In this document: one piece after another, positions 1 to 5,569 of the stretch
Position numbering within the stretch: position 1 is the first letter of the stretch
Layout: every line of letters starts with the position of its first letter
Assembly (NCBI GenBank): GCA_934623455.1
Contig: CAKTVK010000114.1
Location: 1-6,176, forward strand
DNA length: 6,176 nucleotides
Source: an uncultured Eggerthellaceae bacterium
Lineage (GTDB): Bacteria; Actinomycetota; Coriobacteriia; Coriobacteriales; Eggerthellaceae
Direction of reading: 5' to 3'
Program-made: the position numbers and the translations under genes
Notes under the pieces: generated by a model
What the model was told of the DNA's origin: nothing
The model's database searches: none
The model's input: the letters and a program-made list of their open reading frames with translations, nothing else

Positions 1-62
1 TGGAATGGGTGCTGGTAGAAATTGTAGCGAGTGCCGCTAAAAATTGTATTCAGTGCCTGTTT
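1..62. repeat. 22-bp imperfect tandem repeats
   Basis: Two adjacent 22-bp units begin at 19 and 41. Each has the pattern AAATTGTA-nnn-AGTGCC; by eye they match at 15 of 22 positions. A weaker third unit (1-18) keeps the GTGC core and TAG end in the same phase. The array is cut by the window start, so more units may lie upstream. Regular two-turn spacing would suit repeated protein-binding sites, but nothing here identifies a binding protein. No downstream gene is intact. Confidence 0.5.
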
Positions 63-74
63 GCATCGTAATAA

Positions 75-579
75 TCATTCGTTCTGCATGATGACTTCAA
101 AAGCTTTACAGATAGTTTCAATCAAACGTTTTCTACACATAGTTTAAGTAGAATGATTGCCGGCTACGCATGGAAGTGGAATACGAAAGGAAACGATGAC
201 CCCCAATGCATTCGATATTTCCTTCGATGGGGTTAACTTGCGATGGAATTGTACGTACGATAACTGGGCGGGCAAAGGCTTTAACGACAATGCTATTGCT
301 CATGAGGTTGGGTGCGTTCATTCCATTCAAGGTTACGACCTGAGCTATGCGTATGTGATTATCGGCGATGACTTGGAGCTGGACGAGGCAACAGGTGAGC
401 TTCGTGCGAACAAAAACAATTACTTTGACAGGAATGGTAAGGCAACTGCAACCTCAGAGGAGCTCGCACGGTACATCAAAAATATCTACTACGTGCTTTT
501 GACGCGTGGTATTTATGGGACCCATGTATACGTGGCAAATAAAAAGCTAAGGAACTATTTAAAACGTTTCTTTTTATAA
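75..579 (+). pseudogene. Remnant of a DUF2075 (Schlafen-group-3-like) DNA/RNA helicase, C-terminal part, frameshifted
   Basis: Two reading frames join into one recognisable C-terminal region. Frame A (75-203) reads ...SLSRMIAGYAWKWNTKGNDDP; frame B (205-579) continues with NAFDISFDGVNLRWN, then EVGCVHSIQGYDLSYAYVII and YIKNIYYVLLTRGIYGTHVY. The last two resemble the late helicase motifs (QG and LLTRG) of DUF2075 proteins, which are putative P-loop helicases often found in defence or mobile regions. The frames meet at a run of five C (200-204), consistent with a single-base indel. Frame A is closed by stop codons at 69-74, so the Walker A/B half is absent, not just out of frame. An apparent TTG start at 157 in frame B lies inside the sequence encoded by frame A and is not a real start. 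Base composition is AT-richer than the core genes, which suggests acquired DNA. The family call rests on remembered motifs. Confidence 0.75.
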
Positions 580-689
580 AAATGACTCTGGTCGTTTTTC
601 AGGATTGTCCGTTGGAGCTTTGCAATGCCTCGGCAGTTTTGCTGCGTTCATGCTTGTGCAAGGATTGCGCAATGCCTGCGTCTTGTAGT

Positions 690-922
690 GCTTGTTGCCA
701 AAAGGCCCTTCGTTTCAGGCAGATTGACGATAATCGGTGGTCGGTGATTTGGTGGTCAGCCTATCGATTTTCATGCAGCCATTTGACCTGGGATTATATT
801 GCTATGAAAAATCGAATCAATGCGGTCAGCCGCTTTAAGTGTTAAATTTGCAGCTTGTAAGGCGATCGAACCACCGATTATCGTCGATTTGCCTGAATTT
901 GCACCTGTTTTTCCAACAACAG
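690..922. repeat. Palindromic element copy 1 of 3 (~233 bp)
   Basis: Near-perfect inverted arms of about 32 bp lie at 716-747 and 864-895. Both contain GACGATAATCGGTGGT or its complement, and both end in CAGGC/GCCTG. Two internal differences between the arms (G with T, T with G) would be G-U pairs in a plus-strand RNA. Outer ends are CTTGTTGCCAAAA (691-703) and, inverted, TTTTTCCAACAAC (908-920). The centre carries GACCTGGGATTATATTG (785-801). The copies at 4846-5073 and 5106-5332 have the same order and spacing: left GTTG to centre is 91 bp here and 94 bp in both others. The arm motif AAATCGACGATA is shared with copy 2 as AAATCAACGATA. No protein is encoded. Identity is unknown. Confidence 0.7.
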
Positions 923-943
923 CTCTCTTTAAGGGGGCTTTTC
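921..943 (+). terminator. Terminator-like hairpin after palindromic element 1
   Basis: AGCTCTCT and AGGGGGCT (921-928 and 932-939) pair with two G-U wobbles around a TTA loop, and TTTTC follows. The short U tract and wobble pairs make it weak. It sits directly at the right end of the element, so it would end a plus-strand transcript of it, if one exists. Confidence 0.35.
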
Positions 944-1112
944 ATGTCTCAAATGTCGTGCGCTTCGTTCTTCAGCGCTCGGCATCGCGCGTTTGCCGTG
1001 AAAGGCTGGCCACTATAGGGATTGGGCCACGGAGTGCGCCCCGCGTAAGTTGTCGTCCTGCATTTTAATCGTGGCGTTAGCTGGCTCGCCTTTTCACCGC
1101 AGACTGTCGCGT

Positions 1113-1793
1113 TTATCGCCGCGTAAGGCTCGTTACAGCCAAAACACCCTCCTGGTCATTGACTGTGAAATGCACGTCCCAATCCGAGAATGCCATGGCG
1201 TAGATACGTTGCGGATTGTGGTGCGTTGCGGGGCGCGGGTCAAGCGCGAGCACTTCCTTGAGCGTTTCCAGCTGGTTGGCATCGAAAAAACACTGCAGGT
1301 CATCGGGTATTTCCACGCACACACTGTGCCACTCGTTCTCGGTAGCAATGCCGCCGCGCACATTCGGGTGGCAATCCGACGTGGGCACATAGGGCTTGAT
1401 GTCGTAAATTTCGGTGCCGTCGCGCAGGTCGGCACCCAGCACGTGAAGGACAGGGCCGGCGTCAGTTGTCTCCACCGACTCGAGGCGCACCGACGAAAGC
1501 CCGAGCGGGTTTGGACGGAAAGGGGAGCGCGTTGCAAAGACGCCCATGCGTTTGTTGCCGCCTAAAATAGGCGGACGCACCGTGGGTGACCAGGTGTTTT
1601 TGTCGCCATGATCAAAACCCCACACTAACCAAAGGTAGTCGTAGCCCTCAATACCACGCACGCACTCGGGCTGGGAAAACTCTGGCTCGAATACAATAGT
1701 TCCGCGCGCTTCCTTTACCAGGTTGCTTTGACGGGGGATGCCGAACTTCTCGGGAAAGTCGGTGCGAATATGCGCGATGGGTCTGATTTCCAT
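1113..1793 (-). CDS. trmO: tRNA (adenine(37)-N6)-methyltransferase TrmO (TsaA/YaeB family)
   Basis: TrmO uses S-adenosylmethionine to methylate N6 of threonylcarbamoyladenosine at position 37 of certain ANN-decoding tRNAs, giving m6t6A, which tunes decoding; it is cytoplasmic. The 226-residue product is close to the usual family length (E. coli ~235). Family hallmarks in order: IRTDFPEKFGIPRQ near the N-terminus (9-22), EGYDYLWLVWGFD (49-61), the signature GVFATRSPFRPNPLGLS (84-100) and DLRDGTEIYDIKPYVP (122-137). These form the beta-barrel and SAM-binding parts of the VirR/TsaA-like fold. The C-terminal ~50 residues match the small extra domain seen in many bacterial members. The ATG start is preceded by AAGGAAGA a few bases upstream. 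The gene stands alone, divergent from smpB. No clear terminator follows its stop and no convincing promoter was found. No truncation is visible. Confidence 0.93.
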   Translation of the reverse strand: MEIRPIAHIRTDFPEKFGIPRQSNLVKEARGTIVFEPEFSQPECVRGIEGYDYLWLVWGFDHGDKNTWSPTVRPPILGGNKRMGVFATRSPFRPNPLGLSSVRLESVETTDAGPVLHVLGADLRDGTEIYDIKPYVPTSDCHPNVRGGIATENEWHSVCVEIPDDLQCFFDANQLETLKEVLALDPRPATHHNPQRIYAMAFSDWDVHFTVNDQEGVLAVTSLTRR

Positions 1794-1966
1794 GGGTCTT
1801 CCTTATCTGTTTGATCGGCGGATGACAGGCGTTGCGCGATGCTCGCTTCAATGCCACGATGCTTCCGCATGCGCCGCTATGGACCAGCGCCCTGCACCTT
1901 CAGCACGATTTCTTGTTTTCGAGAAGTTTACTTTTTATTTGCTGGTGCAAGCAAGCCCTTTGCTCG

Positions 1967-1975
1967 TGGTATGAT
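1967..1975 (+). promoter_or_regulatory. Probable extended -10 promoter for smpB
   Basis: TGG followed by TATGAT (1970-1975) matches an extended -10 element (TGn-TATAAT). No good -35 box lies 16-18 bp upstream, which extended -10 promoters can tolerate. Transcription would start near 1982, giving a leader of about 110 nt before smpB. It lies in the 300-bp gap between the divergent trmO and smpB starts. Confidence 0.45.
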
Positions 1976-2093
1976 GCCAAAGCTGGGTTTCTCGCGGAAG
2001 CCGCGCATTGTTGCGTCTGCTTTCACGAACCGGAACCCTAGGTAAAGAGCTTTCGGATGCGTTCCCGGCAAGCTTTCAGGCAAGGAGGTGCCC

Positions 2094-2564
2094 GTGAAAG
2101 AAAAGAAAGACAAGCAGATTGCTCAGAATCGTCGCGCGCGGTTCGAATATGAGATTTTAGAGACCTTCGAGGCGGGCATTGAGCTGACTGGCACGGAGGT
2201 GCGCTCGCTGCGCGACAAGAATTGCCAGCTCACCGACTGCTATTGCCTTATTCGCGGCGGCGAGATGTGGCTCTATAACGTGCACATCGCTCCGTTCGAA
2301 ATGGGCAACATCAACAACGTTGATCCCGATCGTCGTCGTAAGCTGCTGCTCCATAAGAACCAGATTCGGTACTTGGAGCGTCAGGTGGCAGAAAAAGGCA
2401 TGGCGGTTGTTCCCCTGAAGATGTATTTCAAGGAGAACTCCCTGGTCAAAGTTGAAATTGCGCTCGCACGCGGCAAGAAGGTCTACGACAAGCGCGCCAC
2501 CATGGCAAAGCGCGACTCGAATCGCGAGATTGAGCGCGCCCTTAAGGAGCGCTCGCGATACTAG
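2094..2564 (+). CDS. smpB: SsrA-binding protein SmpB (trans-translation)
   Basis: SmpB is a small RNA-binding protein that binds the tRNA-like domain of tmRNA and carries it into the A site of ribosomes stalled without a stop codon. With the GTG at 2094 it has 156 residues, typical for the family. Visible motifs: NRRARFEYEILETFEAGIEL (12-31), TGTEVRSLR (32-40), VDPDRRRKLLLHKNQI (76-91) and the basic C-terminal tail KKVYDKRATMAKRDSNREIE (128-147), which enters the empty mRNA channel in characterised SmpB proteins. Start choice: a GTG at 2088 is in frame but overlaps the Shine-Dalgarno AAGGAGG (2082-2088). The GTG at 2094 has a normal 5-nt gap, so it is preferred. Its RNA partner ssrA lies about 3 kb downstream on the opposite strand, in the same locus. 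Nothing suggests decay. Confidence 0.96.
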   Translation: MKEKKDKQIAQNRRARFEYEILETFEAGIELTGTEVRSLRDKNCQLTDCYCLIRGGEMWLYNVHIAPFEMGNINNVDPDRRRKLLLHKNQIRYLERQVAEKGMAVVPLKMYFKENSLVKVEIALARGKKVYDKRATMAKRDSNREIERALKERSRY

Positions 2565-2584
2565 GCGGTTTAGGTGTCGCGTTG

Positions 2585-2616
2585 GCGGTACGTTTCCCCG
2601 TTCACGCAGGTACCGC
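2585..2616. other. Hairpin between smpB and the next gene
   Basis: GCGGTAC (2585-2591) and GTACCGC (2610-2616) form a 7-bp perfect stem around an 18-nt loop, 20 nt after the smpB stop. No U tract follows, so it is not a standard intrinsic terminator. It might stabilise the smpB mRNA 3' end or cause pausing; the sequence does not decide. Confidence 0.35.
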
Positions 2617-2653
2617 AAAGCTGTAATCGGCTGGTTTTGCGAATGCGCGGCGG

Positions 2654-2683
2654 TTGACCAATACTGCGTTGGTGCTGCATTTT
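2654..2683 (+). promoter_or_regulatory. Possible weak promoter for the downstream hypothetical gene
   Basis: TTGACC (2654-2659) is a good -35 box. The best -10 candidate, CATTTT (2678-2683) at an 18-bp spacing, is poor. Read-through from smpB across the 144-nt gap is an equally good source of transcription. Confidence 0.3.
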
Positions 2684-2708
2684 GTACGTTCATTAAAGGA
2701 GGATGTCC

Positions 2709-3449
2709 GTGTCTAAGACAGAAGTCGTGGAAATCGAATACAGCGATGACGACATCTTGTATTACATCGATGATGAGCAGGGAAACGAGATTGGCTTTGC
2801 TGTGCTGGAAGACGGCAAAGAGGTCGAGTATTACTACGCGGATTCTCTGGGCGATAAAGTTGGCCAGGCGGTGGGCACCGTGGTCGATGGCGTGGTTGGC
2901 GGCATGAAAGAAGCGCTTGACGATAATCCGTTTGTCAGTGCGGAAGGGGTGTCCCATTTAAGGGACGACCTGAACGTCATTTACAAGGAAAACGCGGACA
3001 CCATGAACAGCCTGCGTTCGATTGCGCAGGACATGCGCGACTTCAAGGATCTTTTCACGGGCAAACCGCTAAAGCCTCGTTCCGAAGAAAAGAAGAGCAC
3101 CGCCGCAAGCGATGATATGGGTGGCACCGAGGCGGGTATGGAAATGTTCGCGAAGGAAAGTCTGCGCACCGAATCTGGGCCCGCACCTAAGCCCGAACCC
3201 AAATCTGCACCTAAACCTGCGTCCAGCCGTGAAGACGAGCCTGCTTCGCATGAGGCAGTTCAGCCGAAAAAGGATACGCAGCCGATTCTTGATGCCGACA
3301 TGCGTGCGGAACTCATGGCTGAGCTGCGTGAAGAGCTGAAAGAAGAAATGCGCGCGGAGCTGCGAGCTTCAAATGCTGCTGCTGTGGCGGCTGTCTCGGC
3401 GGGAGAGCCGGCGCCTTCGCCTGCTGCAACTGCACCTTCGGCGGATTAG
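2709..3449 (+). CDS. Acidic hypothetical protein with C-terminal coiled coil, function unknown
   Basis: I do not recognise this 246-residue protein. The start is set by AAAGGAGG (2695-2702): an ATG at 2703 would touch it with no spacing, whereas the GTG at 2709 has a normal 6-nt gap. Three parts are visible. Residues 1-~110 look folded and are rich in Asp/Glu/Tyr (IEYSDDDILYYIDDEQGNE); they include a small-residue repeat, GDKVGQAVGTVVDGVVGG (48-65), that could pack helices or associate with a membrane. Residues ~110-195 are low-complexity Ala/Pro/Glu/Lys (PAPKPEPKSAPKP), likely a disordered linker. Residues ~196-220 (MRAELMAELREELKEEMRAE) form a charged helix with heptad-like spacing, likely a coiled coil. 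The end is Ala/Pro-rich. There is no signal peptide and no clear membrane span. It follows smpB by 144 nt on the same strand and ends in a terminator, so it may be co-transcribed. A scaffold or stress role is possible but unproven. Confidence 0.75.
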   Translation: MSKTEVVEIEYSDDDILYYIDDEQGNEIGFAVLEDGKEVEYYYADSLGDKVGQAVGTVVDGVVGGMKEALDDNPFVSAEGVSHLRDDLNVIYKENADTMNSLRSIAQDMRDFKDLFTGKPLKPRSEEKKSTAASDDMGGTEAGMEMFAKESLRTESGPAPKPEPKSAPKPASSREDEPASHEAVQPKKDTQPILDADMRAELMAELREELKEEMRAELRASNAAAVAAVSAGEPAPSPAATAPSAD

Positions 3450-3539
3450 TTTGCTCAAAGTTGGAGCAAGCGAGCCCGTGCGCGGCAGGAGCGCCAGAGC
3501 GGCTCCGACGAGCGATTTCCCAAAACATAACGATATCCA

Positions 3540-3570
3540 GAAGGAGCGTCCTTTACAGGCGCTTCTTTTT
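3540..3570 (+). terminator. Intrinsic terminator after the hypothetical gene
   Basis: GAAGGAGCG and AGGCGCTTC pair through an interrupted stem (CCT/AGG, GCG/CGC and GAAG/CTTC segments with small bulges) around TTAC, followed at once by TTTTT and further T-rich sequence. It lies about 90 nt after the stop at 3449 and separates that unit from the degV promoter. Confidence 0.7.
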
Positions 3571-3596
3571 CGTTTTCTTTTGAACGTACATAAAAC

Positions 3597-3628
3597 TTGT
3601 TGATTAATCAACAAACTAACGCTACTAT
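3597..3628 (+). promoter_or_regulatory. degV promoter with a palindromic operator over the -35 box
   Basis: TTGTTGATTAATCAACAA (3597-3614) is a perfect 18-bp palindrome. Inside it, TTGATT (3600-3605) serves as -35, with a 17-bp spacer to the -10 box TACTAT (3623-3628), an ideal spacing. A dimeric repressor bound to the palindrome would block RNA polymerase. The form (TTG...CAA, AT centre) resembles operators of MarR-family regulators, but no regulator is encoded in the window, so that family name is only a suggestion. Predicted start is near 3635, leaving a leader of about 78 nt that includes the hairpin TGCCGC/GCGGCA (3660-3678). Confidence 0.7.
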
Positions 3629-3712
3629 GGGGCAACCATACAAGAAAACAATGCGCTTTTTGCCGCGCTCGATGCGGCACTATGCGTCTGATACTAGTCG
3701 AGGAGAACCGCT

Positions 3713-4570
3713 ATGTCCGTTCGTATCATTACCGACTCCGCCGCCGATATTTCGCCCGAGCGACTTTCGCAATGGGGCGTGGAGGCGCTGCCGCTTAAGA
3801 CCATCATCGAGGGCGTGGAGTATCTTGACGGCGTAACGCTTTCCAGCCAGGAGTTTTTCGAGAAGCTCATCGAAATGGACGGCCTTCCTACCACAAGCGC
3901 CGTCGCGCCCGGCGAGTATTCAAAGGCGTTCCGCGAGGCGCTTCAAGCGGGTGACGAGGTAGTGTGCGTCTGCTTGTCGTCAAAGCTTTCCGCGTGCTAT
4001 CAGGCTGCTTGCATCGCTGCGGCGGATTACCCCGATGCCTCGCTGCACGTGGTGGATTCCCTGAACGTTTCGCTGGGAGAGCAGATTTTGGTGCAGCGCG
4101 CCGTGCAGCTGCGCGACGGCGGAATGAGCGCCGCGAAAATTGCTGCCGACCTTGAGCAGGCCAGGACGCGCATTCGCCTTGTCGGCCTGGTGGGAACGCT
4201 GGAGTATCTGAAGCGCGGAGGGCGCGTTTCCGCGGCGGTGGCGCTTGCGGGCGGTTTGCTGGGCATCAAGCCGGTAATTGCGGTCCAGGATGGGGAAGTA
4301 GTTGTACTTGGCCAGGCGCGCGGCTCGAAGAACGGTCGCAATCTGTTGGTTGAGCAGGCGCGCAAGAGCGGCGGCATCAGCTATGACGAGCCGTACTTGA
4401 CCGCATACAGTGGGCTTTCCGACAAGCTGCTCCATAAGTACCTTGTTGACAGCGCCGATCATTTTCCGATTGACGTGGACCAAGTGCCCGTCTGCCGCAT
4501 TGGAAGCACTATTGGCACCCATGTTGGCCCCGACGCCGTTGCCGTTGCGTTCTACGCACGAGAAGAATAA
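3713..4570 (+). CDS. DegV family protein (FakB-type fatty-acid-binding protein)
   Basis: DegV/FakB proteins hold a single fatty acid in a deep pocket and, with the kinase FakA, present it for phosphorylation to acyl-phosphate, feeding exogenous fatty acids into phospholipid synthesis. The 285-residue length is normal. Family motifs: IITDSAADIS (5-14), TTSAVAPGEY (60-69), SSKLSACYQAA (89-99), VDSLNVSLGEQ (114-124), the signature LEYLKRGGRVS (163-173) and the C-terminal IGSTIGTHVGPDA (263-275), whose His270 corresponds to the head-group-side histidine of characterised FakB proteins. The ATG is preceded by GAGGAG at proper distance. The gene is monocistronic: own promoter and operator upstream, strong terminator downstream. 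No fakA gene is in the window, so the kinase partner must lie elsewhere. Genomes often carry several degV paralogues with different lipid preferences; which type this is cannot be told here. Confidence 0.93.
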   Translation: MSVRIITDSAADISPERLSQWGVEALPLKTIIEGVEYLDGVTLSSQEFFEKLIEMDGLPTTSAVAPGEYSKAFREALQAGDEVVCVCLSSKLSACYQAACIAAADYPDASLHVVDSLNVSLGEQILVQRAVQLRDGGMSAAKIAADLEQARTRIRLVGLVGTLEYLKRGGRVSAAVALAGGLLGIKPVIAVQDGEVVVLGQARGSKNGRNLLVEQARKSGGISYDEPYLTAYSGLSDKLLHKYLVDSADHFPIDVDQVPVCRIGSTIGTHVGPDAVAVAFYAREE

Positions 4571-4608
4571 GAGGGCGAGCACATTCGCTTTTGTGCACAG
4601 TTTTTTGA

Positions 4609-4648
4609 AGGCGCCTACCGTTATCGAAACTGCAGGCGCCTGTTTTTT
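4609..4648 (+). terminator. Strong intrinsic terminator of degV
   Basis: AGGCGCCT (4609-4616) pairs with an identical, self-complementary AGGCGCCT (4634-4641) to give an 8-bp GC-rich stem. G and six T (4643-4648) follow. A weaker GCACA/TGTGC hairpin with its own TTTTTT (about 4579-4606) lies just before it, so the gene may have two terminators in a row. Confidence 0.85.
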
Positions 4649-4845
4649 AGCCGTTTGCATGATGAATGGATGAACGGGTCGTAACAACCAGGCATTTTGA
4701 CATCCTTAAACGGCGTTGTCTTGTTGTGGCGTTTGTCGTGGCGGAGTGCCGCTCGATTCCTTGAAGTTGCATTCTAAGTTAGTCTAAGTGATGGGTTTTG
4801 CCTGGGGTCTGCGAGTTCGATTGCGTGCAAGGTCGGGGATTGGGG
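4649..4845. other. Intergenic stretch without recognisable genes
   Basis: Nothing protein-like or RNA-like could be supported between the degV terminator and the second palindromic element. Together with that element, the third one and the repeat region up to 5569, it makes a gene-free stretch of about 920 bp. The string CCTGGGGTCTGCGAG at 4801-4815 resembles the central core of the palindromic elements, but no arms accompany it. Confidence 0.5.
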
Positions 4846-5073
4846 GCATGTTGTCGGAAATCACGGGCGAAAACGCCCAAATCAACGATACGGGGCAGGT
4901 AAGGCTGGGTGTGCTGGCTTCTCTGTTTTCAAGGAATATTCGTGAACTGGGGTTTTATTGGCGTGTGACGTGAAATGCCGTTGAAAGCGGGGCGAGAGTG
5001 GCTTGTCTGCTTTTTTCGACCTGCCCCGTATCGTTGATTTGGACGTTTTGGTAGCGATTTTTCGACAAGATGG
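4846..5073. repeat. Palindromic element copy 2 of 3 (228 bp)
   Basis: A perfect 24-bp inverted repeat, 4877-4900 against 5019-5042, contains AAATCAACGATACGGGG. It extends to 31 bp with one mismatch (4870-4900 / 5019-5049). The outer ends are also inverted: CATGTTGTCGGAAATC (4847-4862) against GATTTTTCGACAAGATG (5056-5072). The loop of about 118 bp contains the family core GAACTGGGGTTTTATTG (4944-4960). A small hairpin GGGCG-AAAA-CGCCC (4865-4878) sits in the left outer segment. It has the same size, order and orientation as copy 3, from which it is separated by 32 bp. No target-site duplication and no reading frame of note were seen. Confidence 0.8.
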
Positions 5074-5105
5074 TTTGCCTGGCGTAAGGTATAGGGATTT
5101 CAATG

Positions 5106-5332
5106 CCATGTTGTCAGAAAAATCGTCCTAAAGTGCAAAATATTCCTGTTCGGGGCAGGTAAACAATGCGTCAGCGTGATGCTTGTCGTTGAGTATCGGC
5201 TTCGACCTGGGGTTTTGCGGGGCTTAGGAGGTTCGAGGCGCCTTGAATGGCTCCGAATGCTGCGTTTGTGCCTTTCGAACTACCCCGAACAGGAATATTT
5301 TGCTCATTGGCTTACATTTTTCGACAAGATGG
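5106..5332. repeat. Palindromic element copy 3 of 3 (227 bp)
   Basis: A perfect 21-bp inverted repeat, 5135-5155 against 5283-5303, contains AAAATATTCCTGTTCGGGG. Outer ends are CCATGTTGTCAGAAAAATC (5106-5124) and, inverted, TTTTTCGACAAGATGG (5317-5332). The core GACCTGGGGTTTTGCGG lies at 5204-5220. Ends, CGGGGCAGGT junction (5151-5160) and core match copy 2, but the arm sequence between them is entirely different, and its partner arm has changed to match. Both copies share the same end asymmetry (CATG left, CATC as the complement of the right), so they share ancestry. No TSD and no protein were seen. Confidence 0.8.
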
Positions 5333-5341
5333 CTCGCGCAG

Positions 5342-5408
5342 CCACCCGCAACAGCAAAAAGACAGGTCCGTTGCCGAACCTGCCCGAAAACATCTGGTGG
5401 AGGCGCGG
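5342..5408 (-). repeat. Decayed second copy of the tmRNA 3' end and its terminator (attachment-site-like)
   Basis: The 14 bases TGGTGGAGGCGCGG at 5395-5408 repeat the tmRNA end (CCA plus acceptor stem, minus strand) found at 5570-5583, exactly 175 bp away in the same orientation. The similarity continues to the left. CCACCCGC, an A-rich tract, CAGGTC, a loop and ACCTGCC occur in the same order in both copies (5342-5385 and 5518-5560). Here, too, a hairpin forms on the minus strand (5363-5382, 8 bp with one G-U, GCAA-type loop) followed by TTTTT (5360-5356). The T-arm is not preserved, so this is no functional tRNA-like end. tmRNA 3' ends are well-known integrase targets, so an attL/attR scar or imprecise duplication is the best explanation. 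Confidence 0.6.
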
Positions 5409-5429
5409 GAGTTCGCGCGGCGGCGCGCA

Positions 5430-5466
5430 GCGCCGTGAAAACGGTCCGGTGAACCGTTTTCAGCGC
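5430..5466. other. Strong inverted repeat between the two tmRNA-end copies
   Basis: TGAAAACGGT (5436-5445) pairs perfectly with ACCGTTTTCA (5453-5462) around a 7-nt loop. GCGC on each side (5430-5433, 5463-5466) adds four pairs across a 2-nt bulge. No U tract follows on either strand. It could be a recombinase binding site or an RNA hairpin; nothing decides between them. Confidence 0.55.
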
Positions 5467-5495
5467 GAAGGGGGCGAAGCAGGTTTTGCGAGCCC

Positions 5496-5509
5496 CGATT
5501 CTCCGCGCC
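5496..5509 (+). repeat. Inverted fragment of the tmRNA T-arm/acceptor sequence
   Basis: CGATTCTCCGCGCC here is the exact reverse complement of 5577-5590, inside the 3' end of the tmRNA gene. The 14-bp match lies 68 bp outside the gene and in the opposite orientation. It may be debris of integration or rearrangement at this site, or it may pair with the tmRNA end. Confidence 0.5.
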
Positions 5510-5531
5510 CTGGTTATCCACCCGCGGCAAC

Positions 5532-5559
5532 AAAAAAGCAGGTCAGTTTCCCGACCTGC
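5532..5559 (-). terminator. Intrinsic terminator of tmRNA
   Basis: On the minus strand, GCAGGTC (5559-5553) pairs with GACCTGC (5544-5538) in a 7-bp perfect stem and is followed by TTTTTT (5537-5532). It begins 11 nt after the encoded CCA of the tmRNA. On the plus strand the same hairpin is followed by CTGTTTTTC, so it may also stop plus-strand transcription coming from the degV side. Confidence 0.85.
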
Positions 5560-5569
5560 CTGTTTTTCT

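Larger units (their letters stand above)
580..1112. other. Gene-free stretch between the helicase remnant and trmO
   Basis: No open frame here has a ribosome binding site together with a recognisable protein. The stretch holds one ~233-bp palindromic element (690-922), described separately, and a terminator-like hairpin just after it. Before the element, a short direct repeat is visible: AGGATTG followed by GCAATGCCT occurs at about 601-630 and again at 661-679. I see nothing definable in 944-1112. Confidence 0.6.

Noticed and set aside
1050..1565. Plus-strand open frame of 171 codons
   Set aside because: It is the antisense shadow of trmO, with no family resemblance and no fitting ribosome binding site.
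2157..2957. Minus-strand open frame of 266 codons across smpB
   Set aside because: It is antisense to smpB and the next gene, whose protein motifs are clear; the translation looks like a shadow frame.
3980..4687. Minus-strand open frame of 235 codons across degV
   Set aside because: It is antisense to degV, and its beginning would lie in the degV terminator region.
4711..4845. Possible fourth, degenerate palindromic element, with GTTGTC-like end and CCTGGGGTCTGCGAG core
   Set aside because: No inverted arms can be found and the distance from end to core does not match the other three; the core similarity alone is too short.
4846..5332. Integron attC sites or a CRISPR array
   Set aside because: Inverted arms recall attC sites, but the copies are longer, lack the typical RYYYAAC/GTTRRRY ends, and no integrase or cassette genes are present. 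Only three units of ~230 bp with different arms exclude CRISPR.
5395..5500. A tRNA gene (Ser- or Sec-like) on the minus strand ending at 5395
   Set aside because: The acceptor-like end is present, but no T-arm of the form GTTCGANTC, no matching 5' acceptor strand and no anticodon arm could be folded; a decayed copy of the tmRNA end explains it better.
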